Notes: generated by a model not told the origin, from the sequence alone. Positions 45,134 to 56,881 are shown, numbered from the stretch's first letter. The stretch: DNA of 64,000 nt from Ananas comosus (GCF_001540865.1 NC_033624.1:1281393-1345392), one strand, 5' to 3'. Made by a program: numbers and translations.

Positions 45134-45290
45134 TTTTTTTATTTGAGAGAAAGGTAGCATATTACATGTTTCGTTTATTTTCTTTAGACATAAACTTAGC
45201 TGAAAATGTGAATCAATTAGGATTCAAATTCCAAATTTCGGATATCAACCACCAAGTCTTTTACCACTTGCGCCAGAGACCGTCGGTGGT
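45134..45290 (-). mobile_element. SINE, degenerate, in duplication copy 1
   Basis: Minus-strand copy of the same SINE family. The tail GGTAGCATATTACATG is mutated, with box-B-like TTTGAATCCTAATTG and box-A-like GCGCAAGTGGTAAAAG. Its equivalent in copy 2 is 46453-46610. Confidence 0.75.
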
Positions 45291-45821
45291 ATAATTAAAT
45301 ATTATTCTGTAATAACTTCGGCTTTCAAAGAGTATCATCGTATGTTTTACCATGGCCTTGTTTTGATTTGTCTCCTCTTTTTCAAATATGCAACCTCTCA
45401 CAACTAGTAATATGTAGCCCCACATTTGAAAAGTGCATTTGCATTGGCTCTGTTTTTTGCCTTTTTTTTAAAAAAAGCCAAGCAAGTAGGAGGTGCAAGT
45501 TGAGAAGCTAGTGGATTAAGTGGGGATTGAGTGCTATAATTTCCTAATAAGGGGATTGATAATTTTTTATTTTGCTAGAGCAGATATATTATATCTAGCC
45601 GTGATTTGATTCTCTCTCTTTGCTCAGGCAATAGTAAAATTTTGTTTTGAATATATTAATTTCCTTTCCTAAATAGGAATAGCATTTAGGTTGAAGATTG
45701 GTCCAAGTTTAAGTGCCTTTTCATTGCTTCATTGCGCATGCTTGCAGTCCTTTTCCCATGCCAAGTTTGTAGTGGAATTTGACAAAGAAGCCAACTTTTA
45801 ATACAAATAACTAAAAAAGTA

Positions 45822-45943
45822 TTTTTGAGAGATAGATAGCACGCTACCCGCTTCGCTTATTTCATTTAAAAATAAACTTAGCTGTAAATGTGAATCAACT
45901 AGGATTCGAATTTGGGTCTCGGATACCAACCACCAAGCCCCTT
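45822..45943 (-). mobile_element. SINE, 5'-truncated, in duplication copy 1
   Basis: Minus-strand copy from the AGAGATAGATAGCACGCTAC tail to the ACCAACCACCAAGCCC region; the promoter boxes' far end is missing. It faces the plus-strand SINE at 45973, forming an inverted pair. Confidence 0.75.
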
Positions 45944-45972
45944 GAAGATTGGTCCAAGTTTCAGTGCGAAAG

Positions 45973-46140
45973 ACTGACCGTCCCAAGAGCAAGTGGTAAA
46001 GAGCTTGGTGATTGGTATCCGAGGTCCCAAGTTTAAATCTTAGTTGATTCACATTTCCAGTTAAATTTATTCTAAATAAAATAAACGAAGCTGGTAGCGT
46101 GCTATCTATCTCTCACAAAAAAAAAGAAAAAAAAAAAAAC
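45973..46140 (+). mobile_element. SINE in duplication copy 1
   Basis: Plus-strand copy: GACTGACCGTCCCAAGAGCA, box B degraded (AAGTTTAAATCTT), tail GGTAGCGTGCTATCTATCTC and an A-rich end. Confidence 0.75.
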
Positions 46141-46231
46141 TAAAATAGAAAACGAAGGAAAATAAAGCGAACCAAGTATTCATTTTGTCCATGTTCAAGC
46201 CAATCGGGCTATTTTGCGAGGAAAAANATAG

Positions 46232-46279
<48 letters not shown>

Positions 46280-46452
46280 TTTCAATGTTTTTCTATCAAT
46301 GAGAAAATTAGTATAAGCTAGCGCTCCTTAAGAAAGAATTACAATGAAAAATTCTAAATTGGCGTGGAGCCAATGGTTCCTCTCATTCTTAAATCTATTG
46401 TAGGTCTCGAGCCCAAGCTTAAGGAAAAATTGAATATATGTATAGTAAAATA

Positions 46453-46610
46453 TTTTTTTTATATGAGAGAAAGATAGCATATTACATGTTTCGTTTATTT
46501 TTTTTAGACATAAACTTAGCTAGAAATGTGAATCAATTAGGATTCGAAATTCAAATTTCGGATATCAACCACCAAGCCTTTTGCCACTTGCGCCAGGGAC
46601 CGTCGGTGGT
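46453..46610 (-). mobile_element. SINE in duplication copy 2 (equivalent of 45134-45290)
   Basis: Same insertion as in copy 1, carried along by the segmental duplication, with a few differences (box B reads TTTCGAATCCTAATTG). Confidence 0.75.
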
Positions 46611-47140
46611 ATAATTAAATATTATTCTGTAATAACTTCGGCTTTCAAAGAGTATCATCGTATGTTTCACCATGGCCTTGTTTTGATTTGTCTCCTCTTT
46701 TTCAAATATGCAACCTCTCACAACTAGTAATATGTAGCCCCACATTTGAAAAGTGCATTTGCATTGGCTCTGTTTTTTGCCTTTTTTTAAAAGAAGCCAA
46801 GCAAGTAGGAGGTGCAAGTTGAGAAGCTAGTGGATTAAGTGGGGATTGAGTGCTATAATTTCTTTATAAGGGGATTGATAATTTTTTATTTTGCTAGAGC
46901 AGATATATTATATCTAGCCGTGATTTGATCCTCTCTCTTTGCTCAGGCAATAGTAAAATTTTGTTTTGAATATATTAATTTCCTTTCCTAAATAGGAATA
47001 GCATTTAGGTTGAAGCTTGGTCCAAGTTTAAGTGCCTTTTCATTGCTTCATTGCGCATGCTTGCAGTCCTTTTCCCATGCCAAGTTTGTAGTGGAATTTG
47101 ACAAAGAAGCCAACTTTTAATACAAATAACTAAAAAAGTA

Positions 47141-47262
47141 TTTTTGAGAGATAGGTAGCACGCTATCCGCTTCGCTTATTTCATTTAAAAATAAACTTAG
47201 CTGTAAATGTGAATCAACTAGAATTCAAATTTGGGTCTCGGGTATCAACCACCAAGTCCTTT
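47141..47262 (-). mobile_element. SINE in duplication copy 2 (equivalent of 45822-45943)
   Basis: The same 5' truncation point as in copy 1 shows shared insertion before the duplication. Confidence 0.75.
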
Positions 47263-47294
47263 GAAGATTGGTCCAAGTTTAAGTGCCTTAAAAA

Positions 47295-47443
47295 AGACCG
47301 ACCGTTTCTAGAGCAAGTGGCAAAGGGCTTAGCGGTTGATACCCGAGGTCCCAAGTTCGAATCCTAGTTGATTCACATTTCCAGCTAAGTTTATTTCTAA
47401 ATGAAATAAACGAAACGGATAGTGTGCTATCTATCACTCTCAN
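47295..47443 (+). mobile_element. SINE in duplication copy 2 (equivalent of 45973-46140)
   Basis: The promoter boxes are better preserved than in copy 1 (TAGAGCAAGTGGCAAAGGGC and AAGTTCGAATCCTAG). It ends at the N at 47443, where the A-tail is unresolved. Confidence 0.75.
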
Positions 47444-47693
47444 AAGCGAACCAAGTATTCATTTTGTCCATGTTCAAGCCAATCGGGCTATTTTGCGAGG
47501 AAAAAAGCAAAAAAAAAAAAAGGATTATTAGGACACTAGTTTACTTACACTTGGTTCAGATCCATAAAGTCAGTGAAGATTCTATATCTACTATTAGACT
47601 TGCTACATATGATACCACTAGATTGATTGCAACAAAATCTCCCACATTTATAATTTTTGGTGCTTATTATCAGTTTAAGGTAGGAACGATGTC

Positions 47694-47864
47694 TTTTTTT
47701 TTTCTTTTTTTTTTTGAAAAAGAAAGATAGTATGTTACCCGCTTTGTTTATTTCATTTAGAAATAAACATGGCTAGAAAATGTGAATCCACAAAGATTCG
47801 AACTTGAGTCTCGGGTATCAACCACCAAGTCATTTTGCCACTTGCTCTAAGAATGGTCGGTGGC
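47694..47864 (-). mobile_element. tRNA-derived SINE
   Basis: Minus-strand copy with a 12-bp target duplication carrying one mismatch: AGGAACGATGTC (47682-47693) and AGGAACAATGTC (47865-47876). Box A and box B regions and the GGGTAACATACTATC tail are recognisable. Confidence 0.8.
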
Positions 47865-47876
47865 AGGAACAATGTC

Positions 47877-49220
47877 AACATTGATTAAGGATCTACTGCG
47901 AGAGAACGCACAGCACCTATGCCTTTATTTGGCATTCCACAAAGTATACCTCTTTTATTCTCATAGTTAAATGAGCTAAAGAAGACCTAGAAATCACCAA
48001 GACGAGATTAGCATGAGAAATTAGAGAAGCTCCTTCAGATTACTGTAAACATAACACTTCGACGAGAGATGCAGCTAGCGAACTCTTAAAAGAGAGAAGC
48101 AAGCAGCGGAAATAAAAATGGGGAAGAAAAAGACGAAGAATTGTAGCAGAGAAAGCTCAATAATGAAGGACAATTCATTTACAGAGTAAGAGTATTTGTA
48201 GTTGAGAAAGCGAAGTCTTACTATTTACAGAGGAACAACCACAAAGAAATCCTGCTCTTTCATGAGCCTATATAAACCAGAATCACATCTATAATCTATA
48301 TTCGAATCTCAATGAGCTACGAAGCAATCTTCTTCGAAACTTCAAACAGTTCACTGGCACACCAAAAAAGCCTAATAACATCACACACAATTTTCTAAAG
48401 ATGACAAACTTTGAAATGCAAACAAAGCACACAGCTAATTAGCATCATGGAAGACACAACGAAAACCAGCCAACTCTATCTACTTGAGAATATAAACAAG
48501 GCAACAGTACACATACTCGAGCAGGAGACATACAACATAGACAGCTTTGATACACCACTCACGCACTCTCTTGGGTCTCAAACAACCCACAACAACACGC
48601 ACTAAATTGACCCACATTCAAACTTCATAGGTAAAAATGTGGAGACCCCCTCGACTACAGGCCATTTAGAAACAGATCCCTAAACTTTTCTTTGTTTTTT
48701 CATTTGAGCCATTGCCCTAAGATAAATTGGAGATTCCTTAAAATGTGAAGATGATTTCCTGTTAAATTTAACGGCATTATCTGCTTTTTAGCTGACAAAA
48801 ACTGCAGGTTTCCTGATTTAGTGACACGTAGTAAACAGAGCTGCTAAAGAACTCTCCAACTACTCTTAGGGAAATGACTCAAATTAAAACGAACAAGAGT
48901 TCAAGCGGTGTCGACAGTAAGATACAAAGTTTAGAAATCTACATTGAAATGAAACACTACAGTAAAGGGGGGTTCCATACACTTTTAGCAACACCACACA
49001 AACCCCAACCCTGCTTATCTACAGAAAGAAGCTACTTTAACACACAAACACGCAAACACGAACACAACTTCATCTACATATAAACATATAAACATAGGCA
49101 ACTAGAGTACAACTAAAACCCCCACGCTCTCACTCACGTCATATCATTCTTCCCATCTCTCATGATGTTAATGTTCCTACCGCAGCGGAACGGACTTATG
49201 TGAGGAGCAAATTAGAGAGC
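47877..49220. other. Intergenic and 3' flank of the DRM/ARP gene
   Basis: AT-rich with several open frames that carry no recognisable motif. The right end is the presumed 3' UTR of the minus-strand gene at 49.2-50.5 kb. Confidence 0.4.
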
Positions 49221-50520
49221 TCACGCCTCGAAAGGAGGAGCGGGGCTCTTCGGTCCGTTTCGTCCTCTCTCGTATGCATCTGATAATGATTTTCTTCTGA
49301 ACCGGCCTCCTGTTCGTCACAAGCCGCAAAGATCTTCACTTAGACAAAATATAGCAAGATGTAGGAGCGAGGAAGCTCAAATGACAAATATACGAACAAG
49401 AGAACAAATTTGATCAGTAATGAGTATCACAAAAATGAACTATTAAATCTGCAACCAGACTAAGAGACCTGCTCTGATATCAAGTTCCAAATCAAATCTA
49501 TGAAATGAAGAACTGTTCAAAGATAGTTCTAACACAACCGCCAATTCGTGTGCAGCTTTCTAGGTGGCAACAGAAAGGAATCATATAATAATATAAGTAA
49601 ATTATATCTAATAAAATACTGTAATTCTAGTTTTGGTAAAGGAAAAAGCATCTTCTTCTTTTTTTTTGTGCATAACTTATTAGATGTTCATATACAGCTT
49701 AAGATATTTTGATGCAAATCTTAATTGCGAGAATGAGATTTGGATCATACGTATTAAGTGGGTGTCTCCCCTCACACAACTTTGCATACAAAGCGAAGTA
49801 TACTGTAGACCGCCTCAGCAATGGCATACGTACATAACTCGTCCGTATTGTATAAGTATAGGATTACACCAGCCAAATCGATGTCATCTCATTTGCTGGT
49901 ACTACGCTACACTGCTACAGAGTAACAAATCGATGTGATCTATGTTGGCATGAAAAGGGTAAAAATGTCCTTTCAAACTCTATCCAGAAGTTTCGGTAAC
50001 AGAGACATTATTTGCCATACCGAAATTAACCTGTACACTTGATAGCGATCGCCACGGTAAGCGGGGGCAATTTCGTCCACATAAATGACGAGGGCGAGTT
50101 AAATTACCAAATTAGCCCTATAATTGGGAATAATTACATGAAACGCACTGAAGAGCGAGGAGGCCTCACCGGAGAAGGGCGATAGCGGCGGCGGCGTCCC
50201 CGCCGGCGACGGGCATCCCGAGGGCCGCTTGATCATGATGCTCCGCGTCACTTTCGGAGCCTCGTCGAGGCGCAATCTCCCCATCGCCCCCTCCGCCGCT
50301 GCTGCCGCCTCATCTGCCACCACCAACACCATTCAGATGATCGGCAAATCCTACCAAACCCTAGCTAGAGGTGGAAGGAGATTAGGGTTAAGGGATATAA
50401 CGGACCTTTAACGGCGTCAGGCCGGACTCCGAAGGAGTTATGCTTCCGGAGGCGTCCGAGCCCCGTCTCCGGGCGCGGCCCCGCGACGGTGTCGTCCCAG
50501 AGCTTGTCGAGAAGCCCCAT
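49221..50520 (-). CDS. Dormancy/auxin-associated protein (DRM1/ARP family, homologue 3-like)
   Basis: Small, largely disordered protein. The family is expressed in dormant or growth-arrested tissue and repressed by auxin; its molecular role is unknown. Minus-strand exons are 50406-50520, 50170-50313 and 49221-49309, all GT-AG, giving 115 residues. It starts MGLLDKLWDDTVAGPRPETG and LGRLRKHNSFG (the family's N-terminal signature), then KVTRSIMIKRPSG, SPAGTPPPLSPFSG, and the short last exon GRFRRKSLSDAYERGRNGPK ending PPFEA. The last exon, about 860 bases away, was found by phase and by the FRRKSLSDAYE motif. Without it the frame would run into intron sequence and stop 23 residues later. Confidence 0.92.
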
Positions 50521-50632
50521 GGGATTCGATCCACTCACAAAAAAAGGTCCCTAATAAACCCTAGACGATGATTAATGGATTGGGTAGTGGGAGTAGAAAG
50601 AAGAAGAGGACGAGAGAATGGGAGTGGGGTGA

Positions 50633-50745
50633 TATTTATAGAGGGAGAATTGGTCCTAACAAGGAGAGTGATCAGGGCGCTGATGGAGAGATCTGAGCCG
50701 CCGATGAGGATCTGGATGGTGACGTGGCAGTGGGATCCACGTGTA
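50633..50745 (-). promoter_or_regulatory. TATA box and G-box of the DRM/ARP gene
   Basis: Minus-strand TATAAATA at 50640-50633, about 115 bases before the ATG. A CACGTG G-box lies at about 50737-50742, with a GCCACGTCACC motif nearby. Consistent with light- or ABA-linked regulation; inference from motifs only. Confidence 0.55.
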
Positions 50746-50899
50746 CTGGATAAGATTGGCATGATAAGGAGTTATGGGGAATTGAGCCGTGCCTTACAGA
50801 AGGTGCCGCGTGGCCCTCCTCTGTTCGGTAATCACGTGATCCGCGGTTGCGGGAGAACCTGGATGGACGATATTATCCAGGGTAAGGTTCGATAATAAC

Positions 50900-51238
50900 G
50901 AGATTGCCCTTGATTTTATTCTTTCACTTATAAATAGTCTTAAAAAATAATAATAATAACGCGCTTTTGCATAACATGAGAAGGTTCAAACAAAACTACA
51001 GAGAGAAAGGAAGCCCAAACAGGAATAATAGATCCACGCAGTAATTCAAATATACAAATTAAACCCCGAATAAGTTTTAACGAACAAGATCCACAAAAAT
51101 AGAAGACACTCAATTCAAATCACATTCGATACTACAGGGTAAATGTGGTTGAACTTACACTATCTCTCAATCCGAACATTGTGCGAGTTCTCGAAGATTT
51201 GACGAAAATCATAAAATTCAAAAACAATACATAGCACA
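50900..51238. other. Intergenic between the DRM/ARP and uL18m genes
   Basis: No gene was seen. The right part is the presumed 3' UTR of the uL18m gene. Confidence 0.35.
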
Positions 51239-51583
51239 TCAAAGTAGTTTCACCCCAGCATCTCTCAAAGAATCAATAACAGCCTTGACCTTTCCGTGGT
51301 ACTTCTGCTCCCTCTTGAGGAAGACGGAGACCGCGGGGATGCCATTGAGCAGCAACCGCTCCCCCAATAGCTTCCCGATCTTGGCGGCCGCAGCGACGTC
51401 CCGCGTGGACTCCATGCTCGGCCTTAGAATTTTCTCCTGCGAGCTGGCAGAGCAGGCGACCGTGGCTGTCGGGGTGTGGACGACCTGGGCGCTCACAAAC
51501 TTGTTCGAGAAGTGCATCCTGAGAAGGTAGGGCTTGAGGTACTTGGTGATTCTGGCCGGTCGTACTGGGGGAGGGATCACCAT
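51239..51583 (-). CDS. Mitochondrial-type ribosomal protein uL18 (L18p/L5e family)
   Basis: Bacterial-type L18 family protein predicted in the organellar (probably mitochondrial) large ribosomal subunit, where the family binds 5S rRNA. Uninterrupted minus-strand coding exon of 114 residues. It starts MVIPPPVRPARITKYLKPYL and continues LRMHFSNKFVSAQVVHTPTA, SSQEKILRPSMESTRDVAAA, KIGKLLGERLLLNGIPAVSV and GKVKAVIDSLRDAGVKLL. The start at 51583 was chosen because the family begins MVIPPPVRP and a 3' splice site (TTTGCAG, then AGCTTAC) lies 24 bases upstream. The longer open frame would translate intron sequence. A 5' UTR intron of about 1.34 kb (51608-52944) links it to a non-coding first exon. 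Confidence 0.93.
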   Translation of the reverse strand: MVIPPPVRPARITKYLKPYLLRMHFSNKFVSAQVVHTPTATVACSASSQEKILRPSMESTRDVAAAAKIGKLLGERLLLNGIPAVSVFLKREQKYHGKVKAVIDSLRDAGVKLL

Positions 51584-52944
51584 TGCAGGTGAAGTTTCCT
51601 GTAAGCTCTGCAAAGTCGCGGTCGGAGAAGCAGTGTCAAACAAAGAAGAACCTACCGAAAATTAGACATTTAGCTCAAGAAAAAAAAAACAACAAATCTC
51701 TTGTTCTCGCCAAGAAAGAGCTTTTAGATTCTTAAAGTAGAAACTTCAATATGAAGCTTCAGCTTCTACTCGTGAGATGCTATTGCTGAGATCTTAATGA
51801 AAATGTAATGCATGCTTTCTCAAACAGCTTTATTCAAACAACACTACTGCATAAGCTCTACCTAGCCCGACAGGGCCTTTATGACATGCAACAAGAGTAG
51901 AAAAGGCTTATAAACGACAAGGATGTAGGCTATTACAATCTCGATTCTTCAGAGAAGTTCTGAAGTTGACTATAAAAGAATGCTCTATCGATGGTGAAAA
52001 AGGTTTTGTTACTAGCTGCAGACTCTAGACCTTTGTTAAACAAAATTATGGATTAGAACAGATACCACAAATGGATCAACATAATTTTACAACATACTAA
52101 CGTATCCAATTTTGATGTGTAGTAAGCCCTGTACTATAGGAGTGAGTGACTTGTTTCTCCTCGATTCATATAATATGAATGTCTATGAGTTATAGAAGAA
52201 ATATAAGGTACAATATACATTTATGCAACATAAATTGTTTATATATACTTCGATTCTGGAAAGTGAAAGGTTGATTTTGTTAACCAAATATTTACAAAAG
52301 TTGCCTGATTTTACACTTTTGCATGGTTTTATTTATTCGTGTAACAGCTATCATTTTGTATACACCTACATAATACATTAATATGAAGGGGGAAAAAAAT
52401 GCGAGAAGTGTACAATGAGAGAGGGTAATCTGGAAAAGAATTATTTCTTTTTCCTCTTTTCTTTTTGTCAATTAACTTCCGAAGATTGAACCAGAAAAAG
52501 CCATAAGGCTAATTTATACAATTCCAAATCCCAGATCTTACTTGTAGTGTCAATACGCAACAAATGACATGAATAAGTAATCGATCACATGAAAATTTAA
52601 TCAAGCACTCTTCTCATCTCTAATCCTTACTTCTCTCACTTAACTTTATACATGTCTCATCAAATTTAATAATTTTAATCACTTTTCCGCAAATTAAACT
52701 GGAATGTTTCACGGTTTATAGCTAACGGAGCCATTAAATTCAACAAAAATCCACTTGAATAACTACAACAACTCAAAATTTTTAAAAAGAAAAAAAAGCT
52801 AAAGCTAGTGTCAACCAAAAAAAAAAAAGGGGGGGGGGGGGAAAGGGGCTTCAAACCCAAACACGCCAGATTCAAACAAAGAAACCTACTCCATTGCAAT
52901 CACATAAAGATCTAAAGATGCATTTGAGAGGAGAAAAGGCTCAC

Positions 52945-53045
52945 CTTGTTACCAAATGGATTGGGATCCGCCACGAGGATTGGTGAGAGAGAGACAGTGA
53001 GAGAGAGGATTAGGGTTTTGCGAGAGATCGCCTAGTCTAGGGAGT
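52945..53045 (-). promoter_or_regulatory. Non-coding first exon and telo-box of the uL18m gene
   Basis: The minus strand reads …GGTAACAAG|GTGAGC with the donor at 52944, defining a 5' UTR exon. Upstream are a GA/CT-rich patch and AAACCCTA (telo-box, minus strand 53018-53011). A telo-box fits the regulation of plant translation genes. Confidence 0.55.
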
Positions 53046-53842
53046 CGGGATATGGGGGACGAAGAACCCTAGCGAGGTAATAAATCGGATTCGGATCCGA
53101 GATTTAAAGGATCCGATATTCCCTCATCATATCCGCATGGCGAACGAGCGGCTACATAAAACTATAAATGGGCGAGGCCCAAAAAGGTCACATGTATGAT
53201 GATTCCCTCAACTATACACCATTTAGAAATAGAGGACCCTAAAAAGGGGGTGGGGAAAGGGAAAAAAATTAAGAAACTTAAATTTATTTTTCACAAAAAA
53301 AAATCGAATTTTACTGACTCAATTGGGGGGTATATTTTAATTTTTCAAGTAAACTATGACATTTTAGAATTAATGATAGTTTTAACTCTAATAAAACTGC
53401 AAATTTCATCAACTAAAAGAGTTGTTAAATTTAGTAAAACTTTCAATTTGTTGATTTAAATAATTTACTAGTAAACAAACCCATTATTTGGGCCTCTTCT
53501 ATGGGCCGGACTATGGGTTCAACTAAAGGGTCTTTGGGTTTTACACTGGCCCCAACTCAAATAAACCAATTGGAATTTCTAGTTGCCAGTAATTAGAGTT
53601 ATGAGATTTGGAGAAGATACAGTTAGGCCCGACACCTGAACGCAACTGTTTTGATACTATAAAGCACGAAAATGCTATAGTGCTCTGCCTTTTCTGATAC
53701 TACAAAATAGTTGCAGAAGCTTCTACTGAAGATGTGTGGAGTTAAAACACTTTTAAAATTTGGAACATTTCAAAAACGTCAAATTAAGTAGTCGGTTCAT
53801 CCTGTTTTAAGAAGGTTATCAGATGTAACAAATGATCAACAT
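53046..53842. other. Intergenic upstream of the uL18m gene
   Basis: No gene was seen beyond the promoter. A (G)10 run and long A-tracts at 52820-52842 lie in the uL18m intron, not here. Confidence 0.35.
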
Positions 53843-54503
53843 TCTGCGCCCTGATAGGATCCTTTGGCGGTGGGACCCTGGGGGGCGCTTCTATGTCAAG
53901 TCGACTTATTCTGCACTGAATGAAGGAGGCACGAGGGATGCCCGCGCAAGCAAACTCTAGAGACTCCGTGTCCCGCTTAAAGTTAAAGTGTTCTGTTGGT
54001 TTGTCCTTAAGAAGAGGCTACTTACATCCGATAAGCTTTTTAAAACATGATGAAGTGGTGACCCAGGTTGCGTAATGTGCGGGTCCGATGAAGAGACGGT
54101 TGATCATTTGTTCACAGCTTGTGTTTTTGCTAAATTCATCACTGTCATGACAAATGGAGGGTGTGTAGCCTGGTGACTTGGGAGCTGATGTTCAAGGGGT
54201 ATGGGACAGGTGGGCGGCTAGAATGGGTCCACACTCTTCGACGTTTAGGATTCCGAAACTAGCGGCCTGTTGGTGGACCATTTGGGAGAGCCGAAACAAC
54301 TTAATTTTCAGATCGATCCGGCTTGACCCTCTCAAAGTTGTTTGCAAGGTTAATCAGTTGCTTTCCTCTTGGAATAAACTCTTATCGACTTATCGGTAGT
54401 TTTTTTTTTTTTTTTTCCTTCGAGGCCCCGCTGCCTCACTTCTGTAGCATAATTTATTTTTTCAATGAATGAAGCGGATAGCATGCTACCTTATTCTCCA
54501 AAN
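53843..54503 (+). mobile_element. 5'-truncated LINE with zf-RVT remnant
   Basis: Plus-strand 3' part of a non-LTR retrotransposon. Translation gives a zf-RVT domain: DRILWRWDPGGRFYVKSTYS, LRVPLKVKVFCW, LKKRLLTSDKLFK, then CVMCGSDEETVDHLFTACVF. It is interrupted by stops (for example a TAG where Trp is expected at about 53959), and the end part contains WDRW and ACWWTIWESRNNLIF. The 3' UTR ends CAATGAATGAAGCGGATAGC then ATGCTACC, the same ending as the SINE family, and terminates at the N at 54503. No intact reverse transcriptase. Confidence 0.82.
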
Positions 54504-55267
54504 GTCATGGTGAGCGCATGTATTCCGAAATTAGGACTCAATAAGTTATTGATGTTGGTCACATTTGAACTGGTTCGGTTTTCTGATAGAAATCTTATCT
54601 AAAAGAACTATCAAAGAAGCCCGATTCTTTGAAATGTATTTGTGTAGCACAATAGCTTATTTTAGCTTTTCATAATAAGCTTCAACATTTTTATTTGTTA
54701 AACATTGTACTTTATTTCTCAAATAGAAAAAGAAACAAATTTAGTTCTCTCACTCACTAACACCATTATAAATTACCTAAATTAGCAATAACATGGGGAA
54801 ATAAAGGTACAAACCAAACTATTTTAAGAATCCCAAATATCCTCTCTCGCCCATCTTGCATCATGCTCCAGAAAAGTTTCCTTTAATTAGATGGTGAGAA
54901 TTCAAAGGATCCAAAAGCCACTACCCAATCCTCCTCTCTATATCATCTCACTATCATCATATGAATCTATTGAGTGTCCTTTCTCATAATCTTTACAGGG
55001 GAATAAAAAGTATCCAATTAAAAGGGATTGAGTGTTTTCCCAGAAGAAGTATCAAGTGTAATATCCATACACAATCCAAAGAGTAGCAGAAGCATCAATT
55101 GCTCTTGGTGTATAAAATGCCCTAATAATGATTTACTTTGAGCTTTTCCAGTGATTCTATTACTAGATGAGGTATTTCGAATCTAGTGTGTTGAAAACAT
55201 TATATCGAATTTTTTAGCACATTTTTCTGATGGTGGCAATGAATGCAGGCCACCAAACCTCAAATAA
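54504..55267. other. AT-rich intergenic stretch
   Basis: No gene or element was recognised. Confidence 0.35.
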
Positions 55268-55512
55268 AACTTACAAAAAAAAATTCAGAATAATTTATAA
55301 ATTATGCAGCTTAATAGTTAAATTACTTCCTTAGTCCACTGTATCATGTTTATTTTTTCGTGGCTCACACTTATCTATTAATTATTTTAGTCGAATTTAC
55401 AAAAGAAACTTCAGAATAGTTTATAAATTATGCAGTCTCATAGTTTAGTTTCTTCTTTAGTCTACTGTATCATGTTTATTTTTTCATGGCTCACGTGTAC
55501 TTATTTAATAAT
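55268..55512. repeat. Tandem duplication of about 120 bp
   Basis: Two direct copies, each with TTCAGAATAATTTATAAATT/TTCAGAATAGTTTATAAATT, ATGCAG, TAGTC.ACTGTATCATGTTT and ATTTTTTC.TGGCTCAC, at about 55275-55370 and 55400-55495. Confidence 0.7.
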
Positions 55513-56273
55513 CGAATTGTTTTCATCAAGCATGCTATTGATATAGTTTATGACCAGTACAAAATACACACTAAAGAGTTCGATATGCGTGAAGAGAATT
55601 CGCTAGCAAATTACTCTATTTAGGTTTCACCGTAACCGTGCATTTTATTTCCTTTATTTCATTACGTTTTTTTAATTAACCTAACATTAATTACAACTCA
55701 GTTTTTAAAAAAATTAAAAATAAAATTGTATGTTATGACAAAACCTTTATGGCATAATTCATAATTAATGCACCACAATTAAGTGTGGTTAGTTTGTTTT
55801 TCTTTACGAAGAACATATACACTTATTGCTCGATCACAACCTAGCTAAATATATTAATAAGATAAAAAGTAAATCATGCATGCAATTAAGTACATACTAC
55901 ATACTACATACTACATGCACCATATACATACGACGTGACATATGGTCGTTGCAATGTAGAGGGCCATAAATTAAGGGCGATCAAATCAACATGGGGACCC
56001 TCTCATTTCATTTCCCCAGCTACATTAAAAACAACTATACACATGTTACATATAAATTCATGCATTTCAAACATATACGTCTATTTCTCTCTCTCCCTCT
56101 CTCTCTCTCCCCCTCTCCTATTATCTTTCTCCATCTAGCTATTCCATCTATCATTCTATGTGTCCATCCATCATGTATCCCTTCTCCCTACACTGCTTGT
56201 GGTTCACGCAACCCACCGTGGGTGTATCTCTTGCTAAATTCTCCACAATCCAATCCCACACCCCCCCATTATT

Positions 56274-56313
<40 letters not shown>

Positions 56314-56844
56314 CCCCACCTACATTCATTTTCTTTGGTTTCCTCTTGTCCTCACCCTTTTGTTGCCATGATTCGTGCAAGTCTCGCAAATGCAACCACC
56401 TCTTACTGCACAACATATTTAATTCCCTGATCCCCAATATCATCATCACTTGGAGCTTTTCCAACAACACAAATGAAAGGAAATTAAATATAACAAGAGT
56501 GTTGTCACTAATAACATAAAACATGCATGTACGTAGTTAGAAGTACAAACTGAGAGCTTAATTAATCCTATGTTTACATACAAATTCAACATTAACTTAC
56601 AAACTATAAAATATAATGGTTGAACTTAATGTAAAAATCATGTCTATACATCCGCAATTCACCCCTATTGATAATTAATACACGTTAATATTGTAACAAT
56701 TAAAACTTAATGATATTGTTGATTAAAACGTTGATGTTGGGAAAGCTACCAACATTGTTGCTTAGCTGCCTAAGAATTGCTTTTGCTTCATATTTTTCCT
56801 ACTAAATTACGTGACATGTCTTGTGTAACATTTGTTTCAAAGGC

Positions 56845-56860
<16 letters not shown>
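55513..56860. other. Intergenic stretch with CT/GA microsatellites
   Basis: No gene. CT-rich tracts lie at about 56082-56118 and a (GA)n tract at 56278-56311. The sequence between looks unlike coding DNA. It may be regulatory, but nothing supports a specific call. Confidence 0.35.

Positions 56861-56881
<21 letters not shown>

Larger units (their letters stand above)
44950..47510. repeat. 1.3-kb tandem segmental duplication
   Basis: Two direct copies: about 44957-46226 and 46277-47507. The start word TCTATCAATGAGAAAATTAG is at offset 1320. The end word (AGCGAACCAAGTATTCATTT…GGCTATTTTGCGAGGAAAAA) is at 46167 and 47445. Intervening text matches nearly base for base, for example CATTGCTTCATTGCGCATGC in both. 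Each copy carries the same three SINEs. An A-tract with an N at 46227 joins the copies, and an N at 47443 lies near the end of copy 2, so exact lengths are uncertain. There is no gene in either copy. Confidence 0.9.

Noticed and set aside
49470..49500. GCTCTGATATCAAGTT, resembling a reverse tRNA-Met primer site
   Set aside because: No flanking LTR-like termini were found, so a retroelement could not be supported.
51584..51643. N-terminal extension MFDTASPT… of the mitochondrial uL18 protein
   Set aside because: A splice acceptor lies inside it and the family starts MVIPPPVRP at 51583.
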